In this document: positions 1-12,427 of the stretch, in pieces
How the letters are laid out: the number at the start of each line of letters is the position of its first letter
How positions within the stretch are numbered: position 1 is the stretch's first letter
Source of the DNA: Allodiplogaster sudhausi
Taxonomy: Eukaryota > Nematoda > Chromadorea > Rhabditida > Diplogasteridae
Length of the DNA stretch: 64,000 nt
Assembly: GCA_945643635.1 (NCBI GenBank)
Contig: CALZFC010000248.1
Location: 6,838,501 to 6,902,500, forward strand
Direction: 5' to 3'
The notes under the pieces: model-generated
What the model saw: only the letters and a program-made list of their open reading frames with translations
The model's database searches: none
What the model was told of the DNA's origin: nothing
Translations under genes and position numbers: made by a program

Positions 1-1365
1 TTTTACCATTGTTTTAAAATAGTTTTAAGATAAATGGGTGCAACGTGTGCACTTTAAGTTTATCGTTCGTGCATATTTGCATTAATCCCAATTTCATTCG
101 CGTTTTATAAACCAAAAGAAAAGATCTTGGCCGCCGTTGCGAGTGTTTGGTCTTGTGTCCATCTCTACAATCAGAGGGGGAACACCAAGAGACAATGCAA
201 TGACCTGTGTCCTTAATAAAGCTTTGCTAAGACCACAACTCGTTAATATGCAAGTTTTATTTGGCCTTACAAGGCAAGTCTTTCGGCGGGGTGTGGCAAA
301 CCACAACATATTATACATCATTCGAAAGCTCTCAACGAGCTGATAACGTATTTGATGTTTATAGCTGCAGAAGAGAGCGCTAGAAAAACCGAAGCACAGG
401 CGTACCTGGGTCTGGAAGGGCCCTGGCTTGTAGAGGCCCCTTCCAGACCCGGCGCCTGCAGCCGCAAAAGTTAAGAAATCGAACTGGATTTTTTTTATGC
501 GGAATGTAAGCGACTTGCTCTTACAGAGAAACAAGATTCAGGTAGAAATAATACATCCGCAGTTGTTTAAGGCAAAAACATGGAAGTTTTTGAGACAGAT
601 GGACTTTTTGAGAATATGAAAATTTTACAGCGTGATTTAATATGTGAACTATAATTTTTCATGTTAAAAACGGCTTGAAAAAGAGTAATTAGTGGCTTTA
701 AACTCAAAAATCTCTTAAGAAAAAATTTATTTTTCTCCATACAAAACAGTAACATCAGATACAAGCACTCTCGTGCTTTAGTATAAACGAATCAAAGTCG
801 TCCTTAGATTTCTCTTTTTCATAAGTTGCCTGCATCATTACCTTGCAAATGCATTCATATTCATCCTATAATTACTATTCAATTACCTATATATTTTATA
901 ATATAAGTTATAATTAATGGTTTATATCTACTTTGTAACTATAAGAGATGAGAGTGCAGAGTGCAATGTGAGACAAGAATATGAAGTCTCAAGATTCCCA
1001 TATGTATGTCTTTAGAAGCAAGATACGACTGTGCTAATTAATGTAATTGCTCTTGGTCTGCTCAATAAGTCATCACATGACAGCTTAGGAATTATTTATC
1101 AATTGTCGCCGGCAATACAATCCGCGAATCTGGAAATAATAAAAAGTACGGAGACGGTATATGTTGTTGCAGTTGTACATATCTGCCTATGTACATACAT
1201 ATCTTCATGCCTATCAGCTCGCAACTAGTATATTAAATGTTAGCACGAACCGTATTCTTTGATCTCAATAATAATACTTAATCTGAACGGTTGGTTATTA
1301 TTTGTTACGCGAAAAGAGTTTGCCTGAATGATTGCTTTGAGATCACTGGTTCTCTTTTGAAGATA
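1..1365. other. AT-rich stretch without a supported gene
   Basis: Open frames exist on both strands at about 94-534, but they overlap each other and show no recognisable domain, splice pattern or codon logic. I see only AT-rich intergenic-looking DNA here, ending at the TA dinucleotide where the inverted-repeat element begins. Confidence 0.5.
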
Positions 1366-2944
1366 CAGTACCGACAAAAAGTCTATGAACTTTTGGTTTT
1401 TCATTTATAATTTTCTTCAAAATGTATGAAATTTAATGAAATTTTCAGGGTTGCTTCTTTGAAATAATAGATCTCCAGTAGCAGAATATTGGATTCTTCA
1501 TTGATAAACTGCAGAGCGAAATAAAAATCAATAACTCAAATTACCCGGGTTGCACATTTAGGCGTGCTGGACAAAATGGTTTATTTCTTTGATATTCGGC
1601 TAGTTTTTATTGGACAAATGGTTGAGATGTATTCTAGAACATCTCTGCGATAACTTTTTGGTCTAGTCGCTAATTTATCACATGTTTTTACATGTGATTA
1701 AGTAGCGACTACCCGATCCATGCAGGCGGCCTGAGATGCAGAAGGTTCAGGAGGATAAAGTCGATCTTTTACTGCAATATGTATAGTAATCATGATGTAC
1801 ATATGTTCGCAGAGCATGATCGAACATATTCACATGGTTACTAGGGCTGTGAAAATTACATTCTAACTGTTTGAGCACGCGATGACCACTGTGGCCAACT
1901 TTCGTCCACGGGCAGGACTAACTTAAAGTGATGCTACGCGGGAGTCTGATTTAAAAAACGGGTTTGCCTGTCTCAAGTGATAGTTAATAGTTTTTTACAT
2001 GTTCTTTTGCCTTATTTCTTGCCAGGATCTATGAGGAAACCAGATAAAATAGATCGTTTGAATGAACTCCTGGCTTTGAGTAATGCGGTGTCTTAAAAAG
2101 CGGAAAACTAAACTCGAAAATGTTTCAGATCGAATCGAATATCACTTTAGTTTATACATCAGGGTGTTCTGCAATAGTCTAAGCCCAATTAGCCAGTTTA
2201 ATGTTGTGATTGTTTTAAAATACAATGATGTCAAATACACCATACTATTCTATGCCATGGTGCCGTCAAACGATCTACTGTCCTGGTGGCCTCATGAAGC
2301 CAGGGATGAAATTGGGAAAAGCCTATTAACTATCATTATAGATAGGTAAAAACGTTTTTGCAATACCGACTCATGCAGAAGATCAGTTTTAGCATGTTAC
2401 CGCCTCGGACAAAAGTTGACCGCCGCATCCAAAGTGTGAATAAATAGTTAGCATCTTATTTCCACAGATCAGGTAACCGTCTGAATTAGTTCAATGATCA
2501 CCTCCGAGTACATGGACATCATTATTACTCTAGATATTGCAGTAAAAGATCGACTTTTTCCTCCTGAACCTTCTGCATCTCAGGCCGCCTGCATGGTTCG
2601 GGTAATGGGGGCTGGCAACATGCAAAAACATGTGAGTAAGAAGCGACTAGACCAAAAAGTTATCGCAGAGATGTTCTAGAATACATCTCAACCATTTATC
2701 CAATAAAAATTAGCCGAATATCAAAGAAATAAACCATTTTGTCCAGCACGCCTAAATGTGCAACCCGGGTAATTTGAGTTATCGATTTTTATTTCGCTCT
2801 GCAGTGGATCAATGAATCAAATATTCTGCTACTGGAGACCTATTATTTCAAAGAAGCAACCCTGAAATTTTCATTAAATTTCATACATTTTGAAGAAAAT
2901 TATGAGTGAATAATCAAAAGTTCATAGACTTTTTGTCGGTACTG
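1366..2944. mobile_element. Tc1/mariner-type element with long terminal inverted repeats
   Basis: The ends read CAGTACCGACAAAAAGTC and its exact reverse complement, each flanked by TA (1364-1365 and 2945-2946). TA target duplication and a CAGT terminus are typical of Tc1/mariner elements. The inverted arms run roughly 1366-1800 and 2510-2944 and match with scattered differences and small indels. The roughly 700 bp core shows no transposase, so this is a non-autonomous, aged copy. Element class is inferred from ends and target site only. Confidence 0.7.
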
Positions 2945-3119
2945 TACATTTGCATGTAGGTGAAATATGTATGTTCTTTTTTTACCTGTTCAAACGTTCG
3001 CTTCTGCTGCTTAAAGGAGCACGATTAATCACCCATAATTCTCTAGACCACATGCTCTCTCCTTTAGTCAGGGAAAATGGCGCGAATTCAAACGTGAGTT
3101 TTGGCTCCTTTGAATAGAG

Positions 3120-4325
3120 ATGAGCGATGCAACCGTTTGCGAGCGGGCCAACGCGAGCGACTTCTCCTTCGCTGTTGAACTCTTCCGTCTCCTCTTTGGT
3201 GTCATCTCAACGGCTGTCGAATTCACGATTATCGCAACGTTTATTCACAAGAAGTGGAAGCCGCCGTACAACTCCTTCTTCTTCAAACTATTCGTTACCG
3301 GAGCAATTTGTGTGAGTTCCTTCTTACAATTAGGTATTATGACGAAGTTACGCATGTTTTTTTTTAAAATGTAATGACTAACAATAAGTGTATCAAGACA
3401 GCGCTTTTATTTGTTTATTTGTTTATTATAAACATCGATGACCATGCGAAAACTCATAGAGATATGACAGCATTGGCATATATCTTATTTCTCAAACAGA
3501 ATCCAGTATTGCTGCTGCTGAATGTGATTCCTTTGTTGCTGGCAAATTCGCCATTCTGCGCCGACTTTCTACTCCTTCTCTCTGGTCCATCTCGCCTGAA
3601 CATGCTCTTTTATACATCATCCTGTTGGAAGAGCAGCCTTCACTTCTTCATAACATTCCTGTATTCGCTGCAACGACTTTCCATTGTCATTCGGCCGACC
3701 ACAATGCCAGAGGTCGGCTGTGTAAATTTTTACCCTTAAAAAGATGTAAGGATGTACCATGCATGCCGTTCTATTCCAGCTTTGTGATCCAAAAAATTAG
3801 TAAAAAAAATTTCAAGAAAAACACATTTAAAGAAAATTCTTAAAACTTAAATGAAATTTCATTTCAGTTTTGGGATCGACTGAGTCGCTTCCTCATTCTC
3901 CTCACAGTTCTCTTCCCGATTGTCGTCTTCCTTCCGCTACTTCCAACCGAGCACTTCTTAGCTGTCGCACAGGGCACCGTCACATTCAATTACCACAGAT
4001 GGCTTGCTTGGGTTGATGTGACTTTCTTGCATTTCTTCTGAACATAGCACACAAAGAACGTTGTGACGTGGGACGTCACAATTTCATTTTATAATATTAT
4101 ACTTATTTTACTTCAGAGCAATTGTGTTACACCCCATGTCACAATTTCTGATGTTCCATTAAATTGTGTCCTCCGGTGTAACAAAAGTGCATTTTCAAAT
4201 ATGCGCAGTATTCATCGACGTTAGCCATCTCGATCTCTTCTGCCGTCATGGGACTACTCTCGTGTTCATGTACATTGACGACTGCAGTACTTTTGAAGTG
4301 CTGGAAAGTCAGTCCAGAAAAGCTA

Positions 4326-4367
<42 letters not shown>

Positions 4368-5088
4368 AGACTCGGCTGATGGTGAGACAAGAGTAAAACG
4401 AAACGATTCAGGGACAAGGTCGGCTCTCGTCGAAGACAGAGCGTAGTCTCGTCATCGTTTGTACAGTACAAACTACAATTGCTCTCCTCTCCTGCTTCTT
4501 GTGGGTTCGTGACAAATTTAGTGGCTTCTTTAAAAAAAAAAGTTACCTTTTGAAGTGGCCTCTCTCGGCAACTTCACCGGAATTAATTGCGAAGATTTGA
4601 TACATGATGTTTCTATAGATATTCTCATATAAAGTACCGTTTCTGATCCTTTTAATCTGTTTTAAGCTCTACACGAATGTCTTCACATACACGTTCAAGG
4701 ACACCACTTATTTAGCGCCCGTTTTGCTCTCTGCTAGCGTCTGCTCGGACTTTCTATCGTATACCTCTGCCTGGGCGCTCTTGGCAACTTCACGAAAATT
4801 GAGAGCAGATATACGGTAAGCGATATCTAGTACAGATTATGAAAATGAATAATCACCAATAATGATCATTCATCACACACACAAGAAAACTTTATATTTT
4901 TTTTGCATTTCGAAAATAATTCACAGAATCCTTTAAAAGAGGGTTCAATGATTATTAAAGTTAGTTTCAAGCCTTCATAAGTTCATTTGTTTCATCACAC
5001 ATTCACCTTTTTCAGGTCATTTCTTCGCACCGAAAATATTGCTACCAGCCAACTTATTACCTCACAGGCAACTACAAGCAAGCTATGA
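3120..5088 (+). CDS. Serpentine chemoreceptor, Srg-like (seven-transmembrane GPCR)
   Basis: Predicted chemosensory GPCR of the plasma membrane or cilium. Spliceable exons in consistent phase: 3120-3311 (ATG; TM1, ends before GTGAGT), 3500-3712 (hydrophobic NPVLLLLNVIPLLL, then YTSSCWKSSLHFF and SLQRLSIVIRPT, as in the TM3 end of Srg receptors), 3868-4011 (TM4, FLILLTVLFPIVVFLPLL), 4209 to about 4307 (TM5, LAISISSAVMGLL), 4667-4815 (TM7-like, APVLLSASVCSDFLSYT) and 5016-5088 (short polar tail, TGA stop). The stretch between about 4308 and 4667, which should hold TM6, is unclear and contains a GA microsatellite. An extra exon near 4446-4520 (frame containing IALLSCFLWV) is possible, otherwise the copy is damaged. 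The start is the first ATG before TM1. Family assignment rests on the order of hydrophobic segments and the RPT motif; another Srg-superfamily class is possible. Confidence 0.68.
4328..4364. repeat. GA microsatellite inside the Srg-like gene
   Basis: An uninterrupted run of GA dinucleotides directly after the TM5 exon. Reading through it produces a meaningless Arg-Glu repeat, so it is most likely intronic. Confidence 0.9.
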
Positions 5089-5433
5089 TGACATTCTGAT
5101 ATGAAATACATAACTGCATTACATATACCTCCTCTGTTTTAATTGGGCTGCCATCCCAACGACGTTCACGTGCTCTTTCAAGAAGACCTCAAAACACCAT
5201 AAAATGACACAACACACTCTAAAATTGCAGTGTAACTTGAGTTGATGTTGACAGCACTTCATGGATAACAAGAAACATTTTTCAGATAATAAATGCATGT
5301 ACGATTGCATGTATGTATGTACATACATATGTCACCACAAGATTGTCAAAGTGAATATTGTCTCTCAAGAGTTCCTAACATAAGAATGTGCATGCATACC
5401 GTATTTTGCCTCCTAACAAGAATGTGCATGCAT
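5089..5433. other. Intergenic gap behind the Srg-like gene
   Basis: No gene seen. A 26-base stretch reading into ccgtatttt is present twice (about 5384 and 5419), the second time as the actual edge of the adjacent MITE. Confidence 0.5.
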
Positions 5434-6393
5434 ACCGTATTTTCTCTATTAGTACACCCGGGGGTTCTATTTTTCAATACCCTTACGGGGGAGGGGCAAT
5501 ATTAGAGGGAGGGGTTCTATTAGAGGGAGGGGTTCTATTAGAGGGAGGGGTACTATTTTACAATGTGAGACACTAAACGTTTAATCATAACATTTTATTC
5601 CCAAAAAAAAAGTAGAATCGTAGCCCGAATTCAATGGAATCTTCGCTGGAATGTCCGATTTAAAGGAGGGCTATCACCGAAAAGTCATTGACGATAAATG
5701 AACCATCTTAGTTATTTTCTAATAGTCTGGAGCATGCAGAAAAAGAATATGTATATGAAAATGTACAAGAAAGTTCCATATTCAAGTATAATGAACTTTA
5801 AAATGCAAATTTTGAATGAATTTGTGATTGGTGTGCAAGGGAAAAAGCAGAACCCATCGGTAGAATCCCAACTTCACGGCCACGTACAAATCGCGGGAAA
5901 ATAAAATTACAAGGATTTGAAGAAATTGTTATGGTGAATGCTTTATCACCTTTTGGTTCATTTGTTTTAGAAAATGTTTTTATAAATTCTTGTTACGCAA
6001 AACATTATCAAATAGGTATAACAGCAATAACAACCCGCTTCAAAAAAACACACCCACATTCCTAGTCTACCGTTCATTTTTGAGTAATTAAACGGACTTC
6101 CGTTCGAAATATTTGTACGTTTGAACGCACATTACTGTATTTTCGGTGATCGCCCTTCTTTAAAACAGATTTTTCATGAACTTGGCATCAGTTCATTGGA
6201 AAGAGCACCAAATGCCTCCAGGATCCGGTAGAAGTACATCTAGAGATGAGGTATTAGACTGGGGGGGGACTATTGGAGGGGGGTTCTACTAGAGGGAGGG
6301 GTTCTATTTTTCAATGCGATTTTCAGAGGGGGGTACTATTAGAGAGGGGGGGGGGTTCTAATAAAGGGGGGGTACTAATAGAGAAAATACGGT
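5434..6393. mobile_element. TA-flanked G-rich MITE, copy A (carries extra internal DNA)
   Basis: Both ends carry CCGTATTTTCTCTATTAG or its reverse complement next to TA, followed inward by repeated blocks of the type GGGAGGGGTTCTATTAGA. The same architecture occurs at 21232-21675, 24670-24857 and 59619-59910. This copy is about 0.5 kb longer than the 21.2 kb copy because of extra AT-rich DNA in its middle (about 5660-6180), probably a nested insertion. No coding capacity. Confidence 0.7.
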
Positions 6394-8441
6394 ATATGTA
6401 AGTGTAAATGAACATACATATACTTTTAAAAATTGATTTATTCAGATGGATAAGAATTTTTCTGTCGTCCTTGTCCTCAATGCATTGTTGGCTATTCCAT
6501 ATAATAATAAATAAATCTCCAAGCATGCGTTCATTCATATTACAAACGCATTATCATACATATTATGCTAGCTTTTTAAAGGAAGACTGTTTCTTCACAG
6601 CAAGACGTCTTAGGTAAGAATAAGGCGTTGGGGAAAAGGTATAGTATGCATAGGCAAGAGGAGCCTGTTGGCAAAGAATTGTGATTTTTACAACAGCACC
6701 CTTCTGACCACGACAGATCCATCCGAACTTTTCGTTTCTAAATGATTCGAAATGAGAAAGGTCGCCTTCCTTCATATGAAAATTTATAAGTTTTATACAT
6801 CGGAGCAATATGTGGAGTTGCGCTATGTACATATTATTTAAAATGCTATTGCATTTAGAATAATATGTTCATAGCGTAACTCATAACAATAATTGTCCAT
6901 TCTGCATTAGTAAAGAAGGAAGAAACGCAATAAATACTTGTTTTATTTTCCTCAGAATCCACCATTGTTTTTGCTGCATGTGCTCTCGTTGCTGGTTGTT
7001 ATTCACCTCTCTGCGAAGCTTACATGCTGTAACACCCTGCTCTAGCTGACTTAAACAAGAGCTGATCCCATAGACCCATATTGCATTAACGGTAATCTCG
7101 TTAAGGATCTGTCTATTATATTCTTGACCTAAGAGTTCGCAATTTCTTCTAAAGTAAATTCGTACTCTAGAGCAGGTTCAGAATGATGTAATTCGTGCCT
7201 ATAATTATAGCGAATAATTAATTAGTTTCATTACTCTTGTTGTGCTTCATAATTATGTACATACATTCGGATTATCTCGCTCTAGTGTTTGAATCAGCAC
7301 CTTACTTTAGCATGGCCGTTCTTACATTGAATCCATTGAAGACGACGACGAGAACGGCGAGATGCTCACTTCTGAAAGTCTACTCGGTCCGAATGCGCCA
7401 CTAGAAATTGCGAGCCCAGCAGGAATGTCAATTACCACCTCTTTCATATTAGGGATTAAATCTCCAGATTTGAGGATTTTAATGAAACAAGAATTGAAAA
7501 CTAGCGCATATTTCATGCATTATTCAAAAGTTTAGTAATATTTCATATCAAATATCAGATAACGTGTCTGGCAAAATCTAGCTGTAATTTGTGTTGCCCA
7601 GATATAAATGCTGAATCGAATAGACTCAACTCATGTGACTAATTGTAAGAATGCTGTCCGATGCAATGTTGAGAAATCTACGTCGCGCCAATTAATTAAT
7701 TGCGCTCTTAATTAATCGCCTTTAATTAGTTTGTACCTAATTTGGCATCAATATTTTGTGAATCTTATGCAGTGTGTGATGCAAAATTTTCTTGCTCTAT
7801 AAACTTTGCTAATCTAACCTCAAAAGTATGTATCTCAAATTAAACCATTGATAAATAAAGCAAGATGCGTGAGTTTGTTAAAGAAACATAAAATGTAATT
7901 CAAAAAGATACTGTCAAGGAGGTAAGTTCTGAGGTGGCGAACTTGCATGCTCGTACCGGTCACAGTTACGACGCGGAACCGATGCCAAGACATTTTGCGA
8001 ATCTTTTGCATAGATTACACTTCTTCTATAAGTGAACTTCTTCCAATGCTTGGTGTTTTCCAATTAAAATCGTTGATATATAATCAGCGCCGAAGCTCGT
8101 TTGCAGTATCCAGGATTATTTAGTAGGAGTATCCGTAGTAAAAACCGTGCCTGTGAACAAGCCACAATTGGCAGAACGAGATTAACGATGCATCCGTTGC
8201 AAAAAACATTGTTTATTATACGCAATGATTCGATTTCATACCACTTCCACTTGAAGTGAGCTTCTTCTAATGCGTGTGTTTTCCAATTAAATGTCATAGA
8301 TATGTATGTAAGTATGTATTTACTTCTTCCGCTGTAGCAAACTGTCGTTATCTCAAGTACAATGCATTCACAGGTGATTCCAGATGCATCATAACTTGCA
8401 TTATGCTTCTTTATTTCAACAGAATCATACAGGGCATTTGT
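6394..8441. other. Mostly non-coding; two possible exons
   Basis: Two spliceable open stretches on the plus strand: about 6959-7050 after TTTCCTCAG, with hydrophobic PPLFLLHVLSLLVVIHL resembling the second exon of the Srg-like gene at 3500, and about 7309-7536 after TTACTTTAG, encoding an acidic segment SIEDDDENGEMLTSESLLG ending in a stop. They could be receptor relics or a C-terminal exon of an unrecognised gene. I cannot join them convincingly. The rest is AT-rich and featureless. Confidence 0.25.
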
Positions 8442-8445
8442 TTAA

Positions 8446-10456
8446 GAGAGCCTCTCTGTAAGGTTCAAGGAGGGCGCCATTGGTGCCTGCCCCGGGGACC
8501 GATGTTCGATTTTGACTAATAGAACTTTCTGAGTGATACATGGATAGATTATAAGGAAAACTAGACGGTTCAAAAGTTTGAGAAATTTTTTTTCTCCACG
8601 CCACCAGCCAAAAAGGGTCAAAAATACGATGTTCTGTAACTTACTTCATTTACAAGATTTTTTACTTTTCTTTTTTTTATCTGATTGCACATTCAAAACT
8701 GCACAAAAAAGTCCTAGATAACTGTTTCTGAAAAGATTCATTTTAATAGACTTTTTAAAGATACAAATTTTTAGGACTAAAAAAAATTTTATTTTTTGTG
8801 TTTTTTTTCATTTTTGTCGGTCCATTTCCAGACAAGTCATTCCATAATATGAAAGTAGAGGAAAAAATACGTTATATATGTTTCTACTAAATAGATTTGA
8901 GGACCCCTTTTTTGGGTATCGCTATTTGAATACGATATGCGATCAAGTGCTGCACCGCAGTTTAAGCTCCATATCTGTTTTCCCTTTTTACCTTTTCATC
9001 TGCAAAGCAAGTATAATGGTGTAGTTTTTTATTCTCTACAAATCATGTCTATACGAAACTTTGATACTTCTCGAAAAATAAAGTTTAGACATAAAAATTC
9101 AATTTTTCGGTTTTTCGTATACGTCTGCCGTCGGGTTTTTTGACATTTTCCGTATTTCATAGATCGATTTCCAGATAATATTCATTGCTATCTTGAAGAG
9201 GAAAGAAAACTGCATAGAATATCATTTTATTATAGGAATCTGAGAACAATATTTTTAGATACATGAATTTTAATCGGCGATAATGTGCGGAAATGTCATC
9301 AATAACTGAACTGTTCGGCTAGTCCTCCCCAAAAATGTTCGAATTGAATTTTTCTCTCAAAATCACCCCAAGGGGGTTCTTTGATGCGAGGAACTCGAAT
9401 ATCATGTTAATTTTTTATTATGACGTCATTTTAAAAAGTTACGGTAGGTGAATAGTAAAACTGTGTCATTCAGCCATTTACCTACCGTAACTTTTTAAAA
9501 TGACGTCATAATAAAAAATTATTTGTGTTCCTTGCATCAAAGAACCCCCTTGGGGTGATTTTGAGAGAAAAATTCAATTCGAACATTTTGGGGCAGGACT
9601 AGCCGAACAGTTATTGATGACATTTCCGCACATTATCGCCGATTAAAATTTATGTATCTAAAAATAGTGTTCTCAGATTCCTATAATAAAATGATATTCT
9701 ATGCAGTTTTCTTTCCTCTTCCAGATAGCAGTGAATATTTTCTGGAAATCGATCTATGAAATACGGAAAATGTCAAAAAACCCGACGGCAGACGTATAAG
9801 AAAAACCGAAAAATTGAATTTTTATGTCTAAACTTTATTTTTCGGGAAGTATCAAAGTTTTGTATAGACATGATTTGTAGAGAATTAAAAACTACACCAT
9901 TACACTTGCTTTGCAGATGAAAAGGTAAAAAGGGAAAGCAGATATGAAGCTTAAACTGCGGTGCAGCACTTGATCGCATTTAGTATTCAAATAGCGACAC
10001 CCAAAAAAGGGGTCCTCAAATCTATTTAGTAGAAACATATATAACGTATTTTTTCCTCTACTTTCATATTATGGAATGACTTGTCTGGAAATGGACCGAC
10101 AAAAATGAAAAAAGCACAAAAAATAAAAAATTTTTTAGTCCTAAAAAATTGTATCTTTAAAAAGTCTATTAAAATGAATCTTTTCAGAAACAGTTATCTG
10201 GGACTTTTTTGTGCAGTTTTGAATGTGCAATCAGATAAAAAAAGAAAAGTAAAAAATCTTGTAAATGAAGTAAGTTACAGAACATCGTATTTTTGACCCT
10301 TTTTGGCTGGTGGCGTGGAGAAAAAACTTTCTCAAACTTTTCAACCGTCTAGTTTTCCTTATAATCTATCCATGTATCACTCATAAAGTTCTGGTAGTCA
10401 AAATCGAACATCGGTTCCCGGGGCAGGCAGTCCTTGACCCTTAGAGAGAGGCTCTC
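8446..10456. mobile_element. 2-kb near-perfect palindrome flanked by TTAA (foldback element)
   Basis: The arms 8446-9449 and 9480-10456 are reverse complements with few differences and leave a loop of about 30 bases. The ends read GAGAGCCTCTCTGTAAGG, and TTAA lies outside each end (8442-8445, 10457-10460). The open frames at 8937-9143 and 9773-9979 are the same arm sequence on opposite strands and are not genes. TTAA duplication is known for piggyBac and Kolobok elements. The first 18 bases of the end closely resemble those of the TTAA element at 44569-48343, so both probably use the same kind of transposase. The element sits about 50 bases downstream of the stop codon of the peptide gene at 10509-11087. 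Confidence 0.85.
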
Positions 10457-10508
10457 TTAAACATAATATTACGGAATTTCATGAGGCATGATTGGACTGC
10501 CCACTGCA

Positions 10509-11087
10509 TCAGCATATAGTATGATAAATTTGACAGCTCCTAAGTCCTCGCTTCATACGACTTTCGAGGGAGGCAGGATCGAAGCCGCCCTCTCGCTTGG
10601 CCACCAGGCCCCTATAAGCAACGATTGGAAAGGAAATTAACGTTTCGATGCATTAATGACATCTCGATGTTTTGCGATATTATTGTACTCTCCCATGAAT
10701 AGTACTGCTAATTGTAAACTGAATTTGAATTACAAATACATACTCACATAAATTGTTAATACATAATTAAACAACAACCACTTACATCTACTCTTTTCTT
10801 CATAGTGAAACCGTTATCTCTACAGGTGTTGTGTTGTCATATCTTATTGTTAATCGATCCTTTATGACCCCCCTTTTTGGGTGATTGTACTCACTAATGA
10901 AACCCTCAATTGCTATTGTCGATTTACAGTGATAGAAATAAAAGTTTCCGAATAGAATAAGGACTCATCTCTTTTAAATAGATAATAAAACCATTTTCAA
11001 AGTACCCCTTCAAGTTGCTAATAACAAGTTGACAAACGCATGTGCGATGACTGCGAGAAACGCGAGCAGAATGATGAGGATGCGCAT
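10509..11087 (-). CDS. Secreted peptide precursor 1 (KR-processed)
   Basis: Two exons, 11038-11087 and 10509-10611, give a 50-residue preproprotein. Exon 1 is a complete signal peptide, MRILIILLAFLAVIAHA, split after two bases of the last Ala codon. Exon 2 begins after CTTATAG and encodes GLVAKREGGFDPASLESR then MKR and a Cys-containing tail, so prohormone-convertase KR sites would release EGGFDPASLESRM and a C-terminal peptide. Signal exon, intron phase, TATA box and 3' UTR are shared with the genes at 12428, 21141 and 24355. Probable role: neuropeptide-like or other secreted peptide; receptor unknown. The TTAA palindrome is inserted in its 3' UTR and may have affected polyadenylation. Confidence 0.78.
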
Positions 11088-11140
11088 CGTAAGTGCTTGA
11101 AGAATCACCACTGGCGGTCACACCTATGCTAGACCCTGTC

Positions 11141-11148
11141 TTATATAC
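11141..11148 (-). promoter_or_regulatory. TATA box of peptide gene 1
   Basis: Reads TATATAAG then GACAGGGTC on the minus strand, about 55 bases upstream of the ATG. The same motif at the same distance precedes the other three intact peptide genes. Confidence 0.7.
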
Positions 11149-11159
11149 ATGGATAGAAA

Positions 11160-11640
11160 GATAGATAGGACACAAGATCGCTTAACGCACCGCTACTTTT
11201 CGCTGAAGACGATCGAGAGAAAAAAACGTTCTCTACCCGCAATCGGCGCTTCTTTCCCAGTTATCGAAAATTATATGACATTATCGTTTATCAAGTTGTC
11301 GTGCACACTTCATTCTCTCTGTTGCCTTTTTTCCCTCGACTAAGTAGCCGATTCTTTCGTTTATCAAGAAATGAAGAATATATGCATGTGGTTGATAAAA
11401 GAAATTGCCTTTCCATGCATGGAAGGAGAAAAGGAGAGTTTGAGCGAATGAGTGAAACGGTCACACGAAGATTTGAGCAAAGGCAGTTGGCAGAATTAGA
11501 AGCGTCGTCTTGTAATGTCGATTATCTCCTCTCTGGCCACTTCGACAGCTGCAGTTGAAAATAACTTTTCGACCAGGATGACTGTCCTTTTAAACAAGGG
11601 CTACTGCCTTTGCTACGACCAGGTTGACTGCCTCTCAACT
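11160..11640. repeat. Duplicated 5' flank of the peptide genes, copy 1
   Basis: A block shared, with divergence, with about 13010-13500, 20540-21080 (opposite orientation), 23850-24290 (opposite orientation, shorter match) and 54480-54830. Landmarks are the CGAGAGAAAAAAACGTTCTC-like stretch, CCATGCATGGAAGGAGAAAAG, and AGTTGGCAGAATTAGAAGCG. It carries the promoter side of each peptide gene and, in some copies, a chemoreceptor exon relic beyond it. Confidence 0.75.
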
Positions 11641-11705
11641 ACTGCATAATAAACGATCATTTGCCTCATTCGTCCACAAAAAGTGGATAGCATAGTATAT
11701 CTTTT
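11625..11705 (+). pseudogene. Decayed Srg-like first-exon fragment
   Basis: The stretch around CTCATTCGTCCACAAAAAGT resembles the IATFIHKKWKPP segment of the Srg-like receptor exon at 3120 and the better preserved fragment near 13470, but its frames are broken. It lies divergently beside peptide gene 1. Confidence 0.4.
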
Positions 11706-12427
11706 TTCTTTAAATGAGGATACATTTGGAAGCTTCCAAGTCGTCCGAAGCCTTGGTAGCAAGGGCATGGGCGGGAGTACTGTACTCGAGTTTCAACCAT
11801 AAATAGAGCAAAGGAAAATTCGGGCAGAAGCTGACTGGAGAGAGGGAGAAAGAGGAAGAGGTTAGAGCGGAGATGAAGAAGGCATACATATGGAATGCAT
11901 TCTGACGTACGGAATGGAGAAGAAGAAAAAACAGTTTCTGATTCGTCTGACTCGACATCAAAAGGGCCTCTCAGCTAATGTTAAGAATTACGAATGACAC
12001 TGAGCTGCATAAGAAGCTCAAAATGAAGACATCGATTCTATGCCCATGCTTTTCCATATTTGTGACCCATCAAGAGAGGAGACGACATCAAACTCGGCAA
12101 ACTTTCTCAAAACTGATTACCAGTTTCTGATTCCTTTCTCTTTGTCGCGGATTAACGCTACTTTTGTGTATATACATAAATTCGATTTTCTACTACATAC
12201 TTCTTTGACTGAACCTGTTTACGCCCTCTTCTTCCATTGCACGCGATTTCTCATTATATGAGTAGCTATCGTTTTCTCAAGTAAACATGTGATTTCTGAT
12301 GCATGATGACATTAAAGAAAATTTTATTACAACATTAATCTTGCAGGGATTGTTTTCATACGGTAACATATGTAATATTACGGAATTTCGATAGGCATGA
12401 CGTCATTGCTAATTATTGCTAATTAAT
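11706..12427. other. Gap between peptide genes 1 and 2
   Basis: No gene supported. The last part, around 12365-12410, carries the conserved 3' UTR motif of peptide gene 2 (GGAATTTCGATAGGCATGAC on the plus strand). Confidence 0.5.

Noticed and set aside
94..534. 146-codon minus frame near the left edge
   Set aside because: No signal peptide, domain or splice context, and a competing plus frame. Not supported as a gene.
8937..9979. Matching 68-codon frames at 8937-9143 and 9773-9979
   Set aside because: They are the same sequence on the two arms of the palindrome, with no domain or start context.
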